Translations under genes and position numbers: made by a program | Part shown: in pieces, positions 22,175 through 33,216 of the stretch | Numbering within the stretch: position 1 is the first letter of the stretch | Layout of the letters: each line of letters starts with the position of its first letter | The notes under the pieces: generated by a model | What the model was told of the DNA's origin: nothing | Database searches by the model: none | What the model saw: only the letters and a program-made list of their open reading frames with translations | Assembly: GCA_037447655.1 (NCBI GenBank) | Contig: JBBHKE010001520.1 | Coordinates: 41,228-86,668 of the forward strand | Source of the DNA: Zygnema cylindricum | Lineage: Eukaryota > Streptophyta > Zygnematophyceae > Zygnematales > Zygnemataceae | Direction of reading: 5' to 3' | DNA length: 45,441 nt

Positions 22175-22577
22175 TTTAGTACAACGGCGAACACGTAAAA
22201 AAATAGACACAAGGCCACGCATACCTTTTTAGTCATCAAATATTACACGCATGACAAAATACTTGAATTAAAAATTCAAAATATTTGTCGTTACAGGAAA
22301 AAAACTGACACAAATTAGGGTTGCCACGTGGCACCTTAGGGGTGTGGATGCAATTAGGGTTGCAACTGACGCGCAGCTTTCGGTTTCGTAGAGCTTCGTG
22401 GTTGCAGCGATTCTTGTTTTTTTTTGGACGGGTGAGATAAACTGAGACACAAAACATATTTAATTATTTATCTTCGTAATTTGTCTAAAGGGTGCGATTG
22501 ACAACTGGACAACTGTTTAGTGTTCACACCTCTCAAACTGTAAAACGTCACAAATGAATAATCCATGTGTACAGCTA
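22175..22577. other. intergenic stretch, no gene seen
   Basis: About 400 bases. AATTAGGGTTGC words occur twice (22314-22370). No element ends recognised. Confidence 0.4.
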
Positions 22578-23122
22578 CACCGCCAATCGCTATTAGAGTA
22601 AATAACGCTAATTCGGTGCCCTTAAAAAAAAATAAACCAGAAATACAATCCATAATTCTATTTTATCCATTATTTTAATTAGGTTTTTTTTTTCAATTAG
22701 CGTTAATAATGGAAGTACACTAAGATGGAAATAGTGTGGCGTACGGATAGGATATCTCCGTACGAAATGGTACTTTTTGAATTACGATGGCATAAAAAGA
22801 CACTTAACATTATTGCGCACACATGTGAATGTCCACTGGAAGAAAGAGACGCAAACTCGTCGACAAAATTCACGTTCTCATATGTTCATCTGTCGACCGT
22901 GTGAACAGCGCGACGGCGTACGAATTATCAGATTTTGTACGGATACACATATTACTGTAGACATCGAAAGGGCGGGTATTTATTATTCAGGACAACCCAA
23001 ATTACAGTTAGGGATTAATTAGTATATATATTTAAAAATAAATAAAAAATACTGACTAGTGTTAATAACACTGTTTTTTTTTTACGCTATTTATTCCTTT
23101 ACTCTAATAGCGATTGACGGTG
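22578..23122. mobile_element. TA-family MITE, 545 bp
   Basis: CACCGCCAATCGCTATTAG at the left, CTAATAGCGATTGACGGTG at the right, TA on each side. It is the inverse-orientation twin of 5486-6034: the 81-codon stop-free stretch at 22777-23022 differs from that copy at 8 residues but starts with TTG and has no ATG. Confidence 0.88.
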
Positions 23123-23129
23123 TACTGTA

Positions 23130-23667
23130 CACCGCCAATCGTTATTAGCGTTGTGTACGCTAATTCCGTCCCGCTTTTTTTTTTTTTTTATTCTCCATTT
23201 GTGTAGTTCATTTTTTTTTCTTTTTTCTTTTTTGGTTTATTTTTAGGACGTTGTCTCTTAAATAGAGTGATGTACGGTCAGTGTCAAACCGTACATAAAT
23301 GTACCTTTTTTAGTTAAAAAGTACAATAAATTAGTTTTAGTAACAGCGGACGCATGAGAATGTGCGTTCTAAAAAGGAAAAAAAACCAGGTCGTAAAAAA
23401 TCCCGCTCGCACATATTCGTCCGACAGCCGCGTTTCGACCGTGTGAATTTACGATTTGTGTACGATTTGTCAGATTTTGTACGGATACCTATATTAGTGT
23501 AAGCATGTTTGCGACCGACATTTTTTTTTTCAAAGATCCAAATTACCATAACCAAACAATTAGAATGTATGATTTTTTCCAAAATTTTCAAATTCTTAAA
23601 TAGCGTACACCACGGTAATTATTTTTATACGCTAAAAAAACTTACACTCTAATAACGATTGGCGGTG
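23130..23667. mobile_element. TA-family MITE, 538 bp, abutting another
   Basis: CACCGCCAATCGTTATTAG and CTAATAACGATTGGCGGTG are perfect 19-base inverted repeats, with TA at 23128-23129 and 23668-23669. Only TACTGTA separates it from the preceding MITE. Interior as in 12097-12631. Confidence 0.9.
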
Positions 23668-23669
23668 TA

Positions 23670-24466
23670 CTGTACTTTGTACAGTTATATGAGAAATACA
23701 AAAGTATTTTACAGAGACTGTTGTCTTATTACATAGAACTTTACGCTAAAAAATAAAAACCTTACCTTTGATATCAAGGATTCGCACGTGTGAATGTGCA
23801 GTATTATTCTCCCGGAAAACGATAAAACTATATCTAACAAAACATCACCAACATGGAACAATCAGCTTGAGCGGATGTCGATATCAAGCCACCTCCGAAC
23901 CTAGACTACAGCTGGCAGAGCTACACGACAAACAATTAGCCTACAGTTAGAGAGTCGCTACGTGGTACATCTAATGTACAATTGCGTCAGTGCTGCTGTA
24001 CAGAATGTCCGTTGTCCAACATAAGTCAGATTTCTGACAACTGGTCGTCTCCCTGACACGACACGCTACTTATAAAGAGAATATAACCAACAAACTTGAA
24101 AACATTCATCGATCCAATTTTGTGTACGGCTGGGTGTAAATTACGGTAACTTGTTACTATTTGTCTACGGTACTTTTTGGCATCTTGTAGCTCTTAACTT
24201 TTATGGCATGTTGTACAAGGTCAATTCTTTGTTTTTTGTTGAGTAGACGACCGCTTTTATATTTTTTGACGCATTTTGGACAACCGTCGTACACAGGAAC
24301 CAGGCAAAGTCGTACGTTATATGTACGTCATCAACGACTTTCAAAAATTTGTCGTTATGTTATCTATCCTGTAGATACAATTAAGGCAGCGTGTAAAAAT
24401 AACAACCATGTACTCTAGTCAGCCCGGGATAGAAGCTCAAGTGTCATGAGGATTGAAAGTTTGAAA
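23670..24466. other. 800-bp intergenic stretch, no gene seen
   Basis: Mixed sequence with CGTAC words. An open frame at 24203-24418 has no recognisable features. Confidence 0.4.
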
Positions 24467-24829
24467 CATTGTCCAAAAGTAGGCGTTTCTATTGTAGGCC
24501 TTTTGTCGGCGCCTTTATCGTAAGTTGTGTTATGGGCTTTTCATGTGATATTCTTAGGTCGCTACTTTGATCAAAGACCGTCAGATCGTAGAAATCTGAC
24601 AGTTTAAATAAAAGGTTTCTCAAAACTCACAGAAAAAGATTTTTGTGTCCGATTTTTTTTTCAAATTTAGACATGACGTTCAATTCTCTATCTATCCATG
24701 TGCAACTCAACCCTGTTACTATTTTATTTCATTTTGCGGCCAATACAATATGGGTCTTAAGGGTATATTGTATTTTTTGCGTACAATGGCATATTGTATG
24801 GGTGTACTTTCACCTACTTTTGAACTATG
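24467..24829. mobile_element. hAT-like MITE, 363 bp, perfect 8-bp duplication
   Basis: Ends CATTGTCCAAAAGTAGG and CCTACTTTTGAACTATG; octamer GTTTGAAA exact on both sides (24459-24466 and 24830-24837). Confidence 0.92.
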
Positions 24830-24837
24830 GTTTGAAA

Positions 24838-26368
24838 CCTTAAAAAAAGACGAGGGATGATATCGCGATCCATGTCGAGGAGATTCGATTTTACAGTTGA
24901 GCCGCCATATCGACAAACGTCATACTGACTCCATTCCGTACTGGCAGCTGAATACGCAACACGACAAATATAATGGTCTGTGAAAATACCGACGGAACAA
25001 ATGGTTGTCCTTCACGCTCCAAATTTGGCTTTTTCCGTACAAAAGTCATTTTGAGAGCCTTATCAGGCTGCCACGCTGGCATCTCCGGTATCGCCTGGAT
25101 AGAAGAGAAATTTTAATTTTACGTAACATGGAAAGCGAGCGAATAATATCTAAAATCTGAATTAAATCCCAGAAAAATCGAGAGGAACAGCGAATCTGGA
25201 CAAATTATCAGCTTCTCGAGCAAGAAAAGACACAATCTTTTTAATAAGACAAAACGGCACGTGCCAAGACAAAATGACGACATTCCACAGTTGTCTGGTC
25301 CGACAGATACCGCCGAACTTTATGACAGCTTGGAAGGACATTTTATCGCAAACAGACAAAAAATGCGCATCGCATATTGCTGCCAAGTGGCGGCTCGTGT
25401 GCGCTTTACATAATTAGGGTTTCGAGACAGCAGGCTCGAAGACACGGGCGAATATTTTTGTCGGTATACTTAGCTAGATAGTAAAGATTCTCCGAATCGA
25501 GGATCTGTCAGGATCAGGAAAAACAAAGACAGTTTTTGCACGTGCTTTCTTTGTTCGTTTTTTATTCTGACCAACAGAAACATTCGCTTACGGACAAATC
25601 TCGACGCGTGGCAGCTTGTGCCGATGGGCTAATGAGAATCTGCCGTTGAAAGGTAGGGTTTGGCTGTTTGCGGCATGGCTCCGTACATAATGCTTAGTTT
25701 GGCCGTACAGTGAAGTCAGCAAAACATTTTAGATGTGCATTTAGCCATTTACTGTATTTAATTTGGCCTTTATGGGGGGTGCCGTATAGACTCGAACCAC
25801 AACCACCTCTACGTTTCTCGAAATACACGACAAAATCATTTACGACAAACTCGAGTTGCCAGAAACGTACAGGAAAGTACACGGAACCTATCTGATCTGG
25901 CATAAATTTTCACAAGTACAATGCTCTGTACAACAAACTGGTCGCTCAAAAAAAAAATAAAAAAAATTACGCCGTACTCAATAAAAATTGCATATAGCCG
26001 GAAAAAAAAAATACGGTTGATGATTTTTAAATGGTATACCGCAAAGCAAAAGGGGTTTAACATGTAAGCAGTTATTTTCACATTTTAATTTCCATTTTTT
26101 GAGCGGCGAGTTTATATGGAAACCCTCTCCTTAAGGTGAAGCTCCATCGGACGAAAAGTGAGGTTGTTTACGAAAATCCGTATATTCCGTACGATGACGT
26201 ACTTTCTATTTTGTTTCTATTGGAAAAAAAAAACATTACAGAGGATCTTACCAATATTCTCATAAAAAAACCTAAAAAAATATCCTAAAAAACCCTTAAC
26301 TTGGTCCGAGAAGTAACAAGGACCGTTCGATTACATTAGGGTTTCGCTCCACCTCCGAGAGGTAGCTA
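24838..26368. other. 1.5-kb intergenic stretch, no gene supported
   Basis: Open frames of 60-81 codons on both strands (for example 25162-25386 minus, 25710-25895 plus) show no known domains or splice context. CCTAAAAAA and ACCCTTAAC words occur near 26260-26300. Nature unknown. Confidence 0.35.
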
Positions 26369-26587
26369 CAACCGTGAATCCTAGTTAGCGTTAATAATTT
26401 TTTCGCCACAGAAAACATCTTTTATCCGTACACATTTGTCCGATTTTCAATTTGAGACCGCCATTCGTAAGCTGAGAATGTTACCTTTCAATCGAAGCCG
26501 TCAGATCCACAATCCGACATGTGTGTACGGAGAAAATATGTTTTCAGTGGCGGAAAAATTATTAACGCTAATTACGATTCACGGTTG
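26369..26587. mobile_element. TA-family MITE with long inverted repeats, 219 bp
   Basis: CAACCGTGAATC at the left and GATTCACGGTTG at the right are exact inverse copies. The arms continue with CGCCACAGAAAACATCTTTT against AAATATGTTTTCAGTGGCG. It carries an extra A in the terminal CACCG in both ends. Confidence 0.83.
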
Positions 26588-26697
26588 AAGACAATTGAAG
26601 AATATTTAGAATCGCGACACGTGGATACTATGGATACGCGTCAAATGCTTTACCATTAGAAACGTGCCTTTGGACAAGGGTGGACGCGAGTCCACTA

Positions 26698-27695
26698 CAC
26701 CGTGAATCGTTATTAAAGTTGACGTTTTTTTCTTCTCTTTAAACATCTTTTCTCCGTACACACACGTCAGTTTCTAGATCAATGGTTTAGATTGAAAGGT
26801 AAGATTCTCAGCTTCCGATTGACGTCTTAAATTGAGAATCGGACAAGAGTGTACGGAGAAAAGATGTTTTAAGTGGCGAACAAATTATTAACACTAAGGG
26901 TGTGTCCCCATGTGCATAAGTATGGGTTTTTTCCTGTCGTTTTGCCGTAAAACTTAGCGCCGTACTGCCTAAATTGCAACCGTACGAAGGAATCACAAAT
27001 TTGTAGAGTACAATTTGCGTCATCCCTGAACTTAGGATGTACGAAAAGTTGTCGTCTTGTGCTTTTCGACCCACTTCGACGACAAAAAACGTCATCTTCA
27101 ACCTTATCTTTAAAACACATGCGCGATGTGATTTAAAATTAGGTTTTTTCGATTGACAAATAGGAACATATTTTCGCGCGTGCCGTAAATGTCGACAAAA
27201 ATCCTACGATTTCCAAGGACAAAGAAAAGTACATAGTTCGCTATGTTTTGTCCGTTTGCGCTCTAATAAGACAAATACAAGGACACAATTTGTTTGGATT
27301 TGTCAGTTTTCGTCTAGTACGGATTTCTTTTTTTGCAGGGGTCTTCAAATTCCGATGCCATTTCACGTCGACTGGACAGGAGACGCGAAGGCAAATCGCA
27401 TCTTCTTCAACTGTGAAGTTGTCAGGCTGGAATGCGGTACGTCTACAATGTCACGGAAAGACATGCGACGTCACACGCAAGTACAAAAAATAACGTGCGA
27501 ACACAGATTGTAGACGTTGACAACCGTCACAGGTACTGTCGACGTATACAATCGTCACAAGCGTAAGTTACGATTTCGTCCTTACACACATAGGGACACT
27601 TGAAATCCGGGTCCGCCGGATCTGCGCTAAAAAACAAAGTAAGTTCGCTAAGTTTCAAGTACATGGGGACAAACCCTAATAAGCGATAAACGGTG
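26698..27695. mobile_element. TA-family MITE split by a GGG/TAA element
   Basis: CACCGTGAATCGTTATTA after TA at the left; right end AAGCGATAAACGGTG then TA. Removing 26898-27676 restores AACACTAATAAGCGAT, the usual right arm of this subfamily. Confidence 0.87.
26898..27676. mobile_element. GGG/TAA element nested in a TA-family MITE, 779 bp
   Basis: Begins GGGTGTGTCCCCATGTGC and ends TACATGGGGACAAACCC between TAA (26895-26897) and TAA (27677-27679). Clean, uninterrupted member; carries the internal TTTAAAACACAT hairpin near 27109. Confidence 0.9.
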
Positions 27696-27697
27696 TA

Positions 27698-28441
27698 GAA
27701 TCCAGGCAGAAATCATTGCCGAAGTATATTTCGTCGTCACGCTCTGGGGCTTCGTGGTTTCATGCGCCAATAGTAATGATTTCTGCCGTACAGTAACCCT
27801 GGTACGGAACTACATGGGCATGCAAGTACATGGTACGCAAATGAAGATTCTAAAATTTTACATTAATGCTTGGTCAGTTTGTAAAATCTTTGTTGATTTC
27901 TAATATGCTATCTTAAAAATAAAATATATGTGGTGCCATATTTTTAAAACACGTGCACGCCAGCTCGTTTACAGACACTACACGATGGCCCACCGTACAG
28001 AATGTTACAGCCAGTAACGATGACCGTACGGTAGCGTGTACCGTACAATTACAGAAGCCTCGGGATCGACGTTACTGTGTCGACAACGATAGTGCCTTCG
28101 GAGTAGACCCGGTCATTAAATGACAAACGATTTTATTCGTAAACCGCAAGAAAGTCACCATCGAGGCGCGTGGCGACACGTGTGCCTATTTTTTTTATGA
28201 AGGGAGTACGGAAATGTCGAACAAAAATTGCCAGAAGCTCGGAATTATGCTTCCTGCAGAGGGAGAAAAGAAACGGTAACAAAATTGTTTCAACGTTTTT
28301 TGTACACGTTGCATCGTTACTACTTAGTATCACCATTGTATTTTAAATACTTGGAACGTCCGGAATCGTTGTACTTACTGATTTTACCTTCCTATTGGCA
28401 CTCTCGAAATCTGAAATTAAACGCGTATACACTAAAAGCTA
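27698..28441. other. 750-bp intergenic stretch, no gene seen
   Basis: Several CCGTAC/GTACGG words (27788, 27800, 27991, 28023, 28207). Open frames at 28133-28336 and 28228-28509 are short and unrecognised. Confidence 0.4.
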
Positions 28442-28611
28442 CACCACCAATCGTTATTAACGTTATGAACGCTATATCGGCGGCCCCAAATTTTGACCCC
28501 AAAACCTGAAATAGAATTAATAACGCTATTTTTTCTTTACGTTAATTAAGGTTCTGGTCAATTAGCGTTAATAATTCTAATTCATGATCTTCTTGAATAG
28601 TGTGGTGAATA

Positions 28612-28612
<1 letters not shown>
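28442..28612. mobile_element. truncated TA-family MITE running into a TA microsatellite
   Basis: Starts CACCACCAATCGTTATTAAC after TA and follows the 540-bp subfamily up to GAATAGTGTGGTG. It is then cut by the (TA)n run; no right end is found. Confidence 0.7.
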
Positions 28613-28689
<77 letters not shown>

Positions 28690-28690
28690 T
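28613..28690. repeat. (TA)n microsatellite
   Basis: About 37 uninterrupted TA units. The Tyr/Ile repeat open frame across it is an artefact. Confidence 0.95.
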
Positions 28691-29083
28691 ATGTGCCAGT
28701 ACTGTTTCTTAGTATCATGTAACGAATTGATTTTAGATTGATTTTAAGATGCTTACAGGTACCGGTTGTAGCTCTTTTTTTAATCATGATACGCCCATCA
28801 TCGGTTTCTATTTTTTAAACTTTTTGAACACTTAGAAATCACAAAATTTTGATTTTTTTTTTGTGTGCGTCTTGCGTGCATGCTATCCTTGCTCTTATCA
28901 CGTCTATTTTGGGATATTACAAAGACTTGTTCTAACATTTTTAGCTTTTTGGAGGCGATTTTAGGGTTTATAAAGGTTATAATTTATTGTAATGTTTTAA
29001 ACGTTTTCTACTTTTCTTTGTATTTTCTTTATGTTCATGGCTCAAATTTATGGATGACTATAAACATCTCCAGGTCGATAAGC

Positions 29084-29191
29084 AACGATACTATATCCAC
29101 TCACCAATTATTTGGCCCACACCTTTTGTATATTTTCAACGATACTATATCCACTCACCAATTATTTGGCCCACACCTTTTGTATATTTTC
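29084..29191. repeat. exact 54-bp tandem duplication
   Basis: AACGATACTATATCCACTCA starts both copies (29084 and 29138); they appear identical over 54 bases. The surrounding 28691-29289 is AT-rich without a recognisable gene; a plus-strand open frame at 28865-29248 spans the duplication. Confidence 0.9.
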
Positions 29192-29561
29192 CAACAAAAA
29201 CGACAAAACATTTATGAGCAATATCCAAATGGTACAAAAAAAGTATAACTTCCCCATTTTATCAAATCTTAGTGAAGATTTCAAAAGTAAACTTTGAATC
29301 GCTATTTGGGTTAAAAAATCAATTAGTGTTATTAACTCTGATTTGGGTTTAAGGCCATTTGACAAAAAAACAATACTCTAATTTATTCTTAACTCTAATT
29401 TGGGTGCATTTCCACCATAGTTCAACCTAGTGTAGTCTGTATTCACATTGAACATAAGAAAACAAGTTCGCGTGATTTTCCTCCAACTTTATCTCTCGGA
29501 ATCAAATCTGAGTGCGATTTTTCGTGTCGACGCACTAACTTTTGCGTGTCGACGCCTTCAT

Positions 29562-30625
29562 TGTAGAAATTAATGGTCCGTTTTTAAGTATTTTCTAGGT
29601 CTAAATAGAAATATAGAAAGATACCGAGGCAGTCTATCTCTAACTTCTCTCTCCCACTCTCAAACTTGTCGCAGTCACTGAGAAATTGGAGAGGAAGCTA
29701 GAGCCATGGCTACCTAGGCTCTCCAAAGGTTTACAGGAAATATATTAGTTTATTTACCGTTAGGGGTTTATTTACTAAAAGGACATATGTTGCATCCAAG
29801 ATTTGATCTTGGTACCTGCCGGACGGTAAGGCCGGTAACCGGTAGCCTTATCCGTTAAGTCTAGAACTAGTGATTCATACTATTAGGTTTGATATTTAGT
29901 TAAACATTACCACGTAGGATAATTCATTTAACTGAAACTGTTTACGGGATACATAAATCCAGGAATGTAAAAGTACAAATCAAGGTACGGACAAGAAACA
30001 TGTACCACGCATTTGTTTCAATAGCGAAACGAATATCGCGCAGGTATTTATTACGGCTACGATTACATGTGCATTTAATCGGACGGCCGGAATGAATGCC
30101 GAGATCGGAGAAGAGGATTTCGACAGTTTTTGGTCATCGCCACATCGGATGACACGTGGCAGAATAACATTCGATCGCGGCATCTATGAGGATTAAGGGA
30201 GCAAATCCGTATATACCACGTGTCGACATTTAGGGCATGTCGTACAGTGTCCGTACATAAAGTACACCGGCAACTGTACTTTTGCGTACGGAGGTGTAAT
30301 ATAATTGGCTCCGTACATCAATTGATATAGTATGTGAGAGAGATAGGACTTAGAAACATTAGTAGATAGTACCCTCTCTCCCAGAGAGCTTCTATACAAA
30401 AGGTCAACTTTAGCCCTCCATAACTTACTGCTCAGGGGAGCAAATTCAGAGATTCTTTTTGCTATCGACTCAGGGGAGTCTTGCCTTTACATGGGTGAAG
30501 GTGGTCAATGTTTTTGTTATCCAAGGTGGCAGATTTTCTTGCTGAAACACAAAGGGATCAGGGTTATCCTAGAGGCTTCTTAGAAGCTGTCTATTCTGAG
30601 GACTTATGGAGGTCTCAGAGTTTCA
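29562..30625 (+). repeat. 5' LTR of the copia element
   Basis: Starts TGTAGAAATTAATGG and ends GTCTCAGAGTTTCA. It contains CCGTACATAAAGTACACCGG near 30249. Matches 34394-35454 throughout. Confidence 0.96.
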
Positions 30626-30640
30626 GGTTATGGGCCCACC
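30626..30640 (+). promoter_or_regulatory. primer binding site, half-tRNA initiator-Met type
   Basis: GGTTATGGGCCCACC follows the 5' LTR directly. This complements the anticodon arm of eukaryotic initiator Met-tRNA (GGUGGGCCCAUAACC), not its 3' end. Drosophila copia and yeast Ty5 are known to prime from such an internal tRNA fragment. Confidence 0.85.
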
Positions 30641-30647
30641 CCCTAGG

Positions 30648-31412
30648 GTACCAATCTTTAATGGAACTGGCTTCATATACTGGGAAAGTAGGATGATAGG
30701 AGCTCTATGCAAAGAAAAGTTTTAGGGGATAGCGAGTGGACGATTGGGGCGTCCATCAAGTCTTAGAATCCCTCCAGGGTTTGAAAGAAGCAAATTCACA
30801 AAGAAAGCAATTCCATCTTCAACGGAGGAGACAAACGAAGGAGAGGTGGTGGACAAAGGAGCGGAGAAGGAGACGACCACACCAATAGCAACTGGTTCAA
30901 CATTCATGTCACCTATTCCGAGGAACGAGGAGAATGATACTGAAACCTGGGACTTCAACAATATGGCGGCAAAGCACTTCATCCTACGCCATCTTACTCA
31001 AGGACTTGCATGTCCTCATTTGCAGGTAGAAAGGGCATCCGATCTGTGGATGGCTCTCATAGAGATGTATCGAAGTGGTGCGATTTAGCGACAACAGTTG
31101 GCTGATCAGAAATTTAAGGAATATGTATACAAAGGGGGGAAGATGTTGGATTTTTGCAATGAGCTTGCTACACTCTTCATGGAGCTAGAGAGTGCGGGAA
31201 AATATTTTAGTGAAAAAGAAAAGGTTAACTGTTTACTGATGAAGTTACCCGATGAGTTCGAGAACATAGTCAACCGTGTGCATGACTTGCCGGACTCAAG
31301 GTGGATATGGAACTCAATGGTAGGGATGATTCTCGTTCGGAAAAAAACGATTGAGATCCGAAGGGGAGGAAAGAGTGGCCAAGAACCTTATCTCTACATC
31401 TGTATAAGATGA
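30648..31412 (+). pseudogene. copia gag, interrupted
   Basis: In one frame the sequence reads VPIFNGTGFIYWESRM, the usual start of plant copia gag, and later ADQKFKEYVYKGGKM, LLMKLPDEFENIVNRV. Gag forms the capsid-like particle that packages the element's RNA. Stops TAG at 30723 and 31086 interrupt it, and the frame ends at 31412 with no CCHC zinc knuckle, normally found next. Confidence 0.9.
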
Positions 31413-33216
31413 TAAAGGTTTTTTCACTAGCACCAGGGAAGGAGTCTTTACTGCTAATTTTGAGGAGGAGGTCTATTTTATTTGCTGAGAAAAGAAGCCA
31501 AGGGATGATTAGGCTTATTTTAAATAATAAAACAAAGAAACTTTATTATGTTGGTGTTCATGATATTATAATGTGGCATAAGAGGCTTCGGCATGTGAAC
31601 CTAGATAAGTTAAGAGAGATGAAAAAGATGAAGTGGTGGAAGGGATTCAGTTTAGTGAGAGTGATAATAAAAATGATTGTAGTGGATGTGCTCTAGGTAA
31701 ATCATACAGATTACCCTTTCCTAAAACAGCCACCTATAAGGGAGAAAAAATTATAGATCTAGTACACACAGATATTTAGGGACCGGCTAAAGTGCCCTCA
31801 CCGGGGGGGAAGAGATTTATGATGACTATCACTGATGATTGGTCTCGGTATTCCCGGGTGTATTTTTTGAAAAACAAGTCAGAAGCTAAGGATTGTTTTA
31901 GACAATATAAAGCATGGAGCAAAAAACTCCATGAAACTCCAATTAAGAGAGTAAGGCGTGACAATGGTGGAGAGTACACTTCAAACCAGTTTGAGGATTT
32001 TCTGAGAGAAGATGGAGTCCAACACCAAAAGACAGTTACAGAAAACCCGAAACAGAATGGGGTAGCTGAAAGGTTAAATAGAACACTAAGCGATAGTGCT
32101 AGAAGTATGTTGTCAAATAAAAAGATAGGAAAAAGGTTTTGGGCAGAAGCAATGAACTATGCTAATTACCTAAAAAATAGAGTTCTTACTTCAGCTATAA
32201 AAGATCAAACACCTTATGAGAGATGGACAGGCCGGCAACCAGACAAATCTCACTTAAAGGTTTTTGGCAGTCAAGTATTCAGTCTTGATACAGATCGGTC
32301 TCATTGGAAGCTAGATCCTAAAGGAAAACCGGGATACTTATTAGGATATGATGATAATGTTAAAGGATATAGAGTTTATGATCTAAATAGGGAAGTTATA
32401 ATCTTAGTAAAGCATCTAGTAGTTATGGATGAAGGAAAACCTGTTGATCCCTTCAAATATACAAAGTCAGTAAAAATCAGATTTGAGTCAGAAAATTCCG
32501 ATGACTTTGAGCTTCCTAACTATCCAGGTTTTAGAGAAGATGACATTCTTGAAGGTACAAATCAGACCGAAAAGGACTCGGCTGCGGAAACTCCAGTGAC
32601 AACTCTACCCGAAGCGGAAGACGTGGTGGAAATTGATTCGGAATCAAGGGATAGGGGAGAAACCGACTTTGTTCAAAAGAATCCACGAGAACCATCTATT
32701 CCGGCCTCAGATTTTGAGGGGGGAAGGAGAAGTAGTAAAAGACTGCAAGAAAAACAGGTTAATAACAAGGTAACTAAACTATCTCATCAAGATGACCCTC
32801 AAACTTATGGAGAGGCGATGACTTGTCCAGAAAAAAATCGGTGGAAGACAGCCATCAATGAAGAGATGGCCTCAATTATGGCAGCCGATACTTGGGAGCT
32901 GGTGGATTGTCCACCTAACCGAAAACCAATCGGTTGTAAGTGGGTTTTCAAATTAAAACTGAACCCAGATAACACAATCGAGCGCTACAAGGCCCGACTA
33001 GTGGCAAATGGATTTACACAAAAAGAGGGAATTGACTACAAGGAAACCTTTGCCCCGATCTTCAAATTTCCCTTCGACCGCATACTTTTCAGTCTAGCAG
33101 CAACGGAAGACATGGAAGTGCACCAGATGGACATCAAAACAACCTTTTTGCATGGAGAATTGCAAGAGGAGATCTTCATGCAACAACCCGAAGGGTTTGT
33201 GGAGGAAGGAGATTAG
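31409..33216 (+). pseudogene. copia pol, first part: pre-integrase, integrase, start of reverse transcriptase
   Basis: IMWHKRLRHVNLDKL (about 31570-31615) and CSGCALGK (about 31678-31701) are the HHCC zinc finger of the integrase, in different frames, so a frameshift lies near 31640. The core follows: TDDWSRYSRVYF (first Asp), VRRDNGGEYTS (second Asp), NPKQNGVAERLNRTL (Glu). The frame continues into the reverse transcriptase start (WKTAINEEM, KWVFKLKLN, YKETFAP). TAG stops are at 31777 (in HTDI*GP) and 33214. The integrase would insert the cDNA into the genome. No protease motif (D-S/T-G) was found upstream. Confidence 0.95.

Noticed and set aside
28542-28787. Tyr/Ile-rich open frame
   Set aside because: It is a translation of the (TA)n microsatellite.
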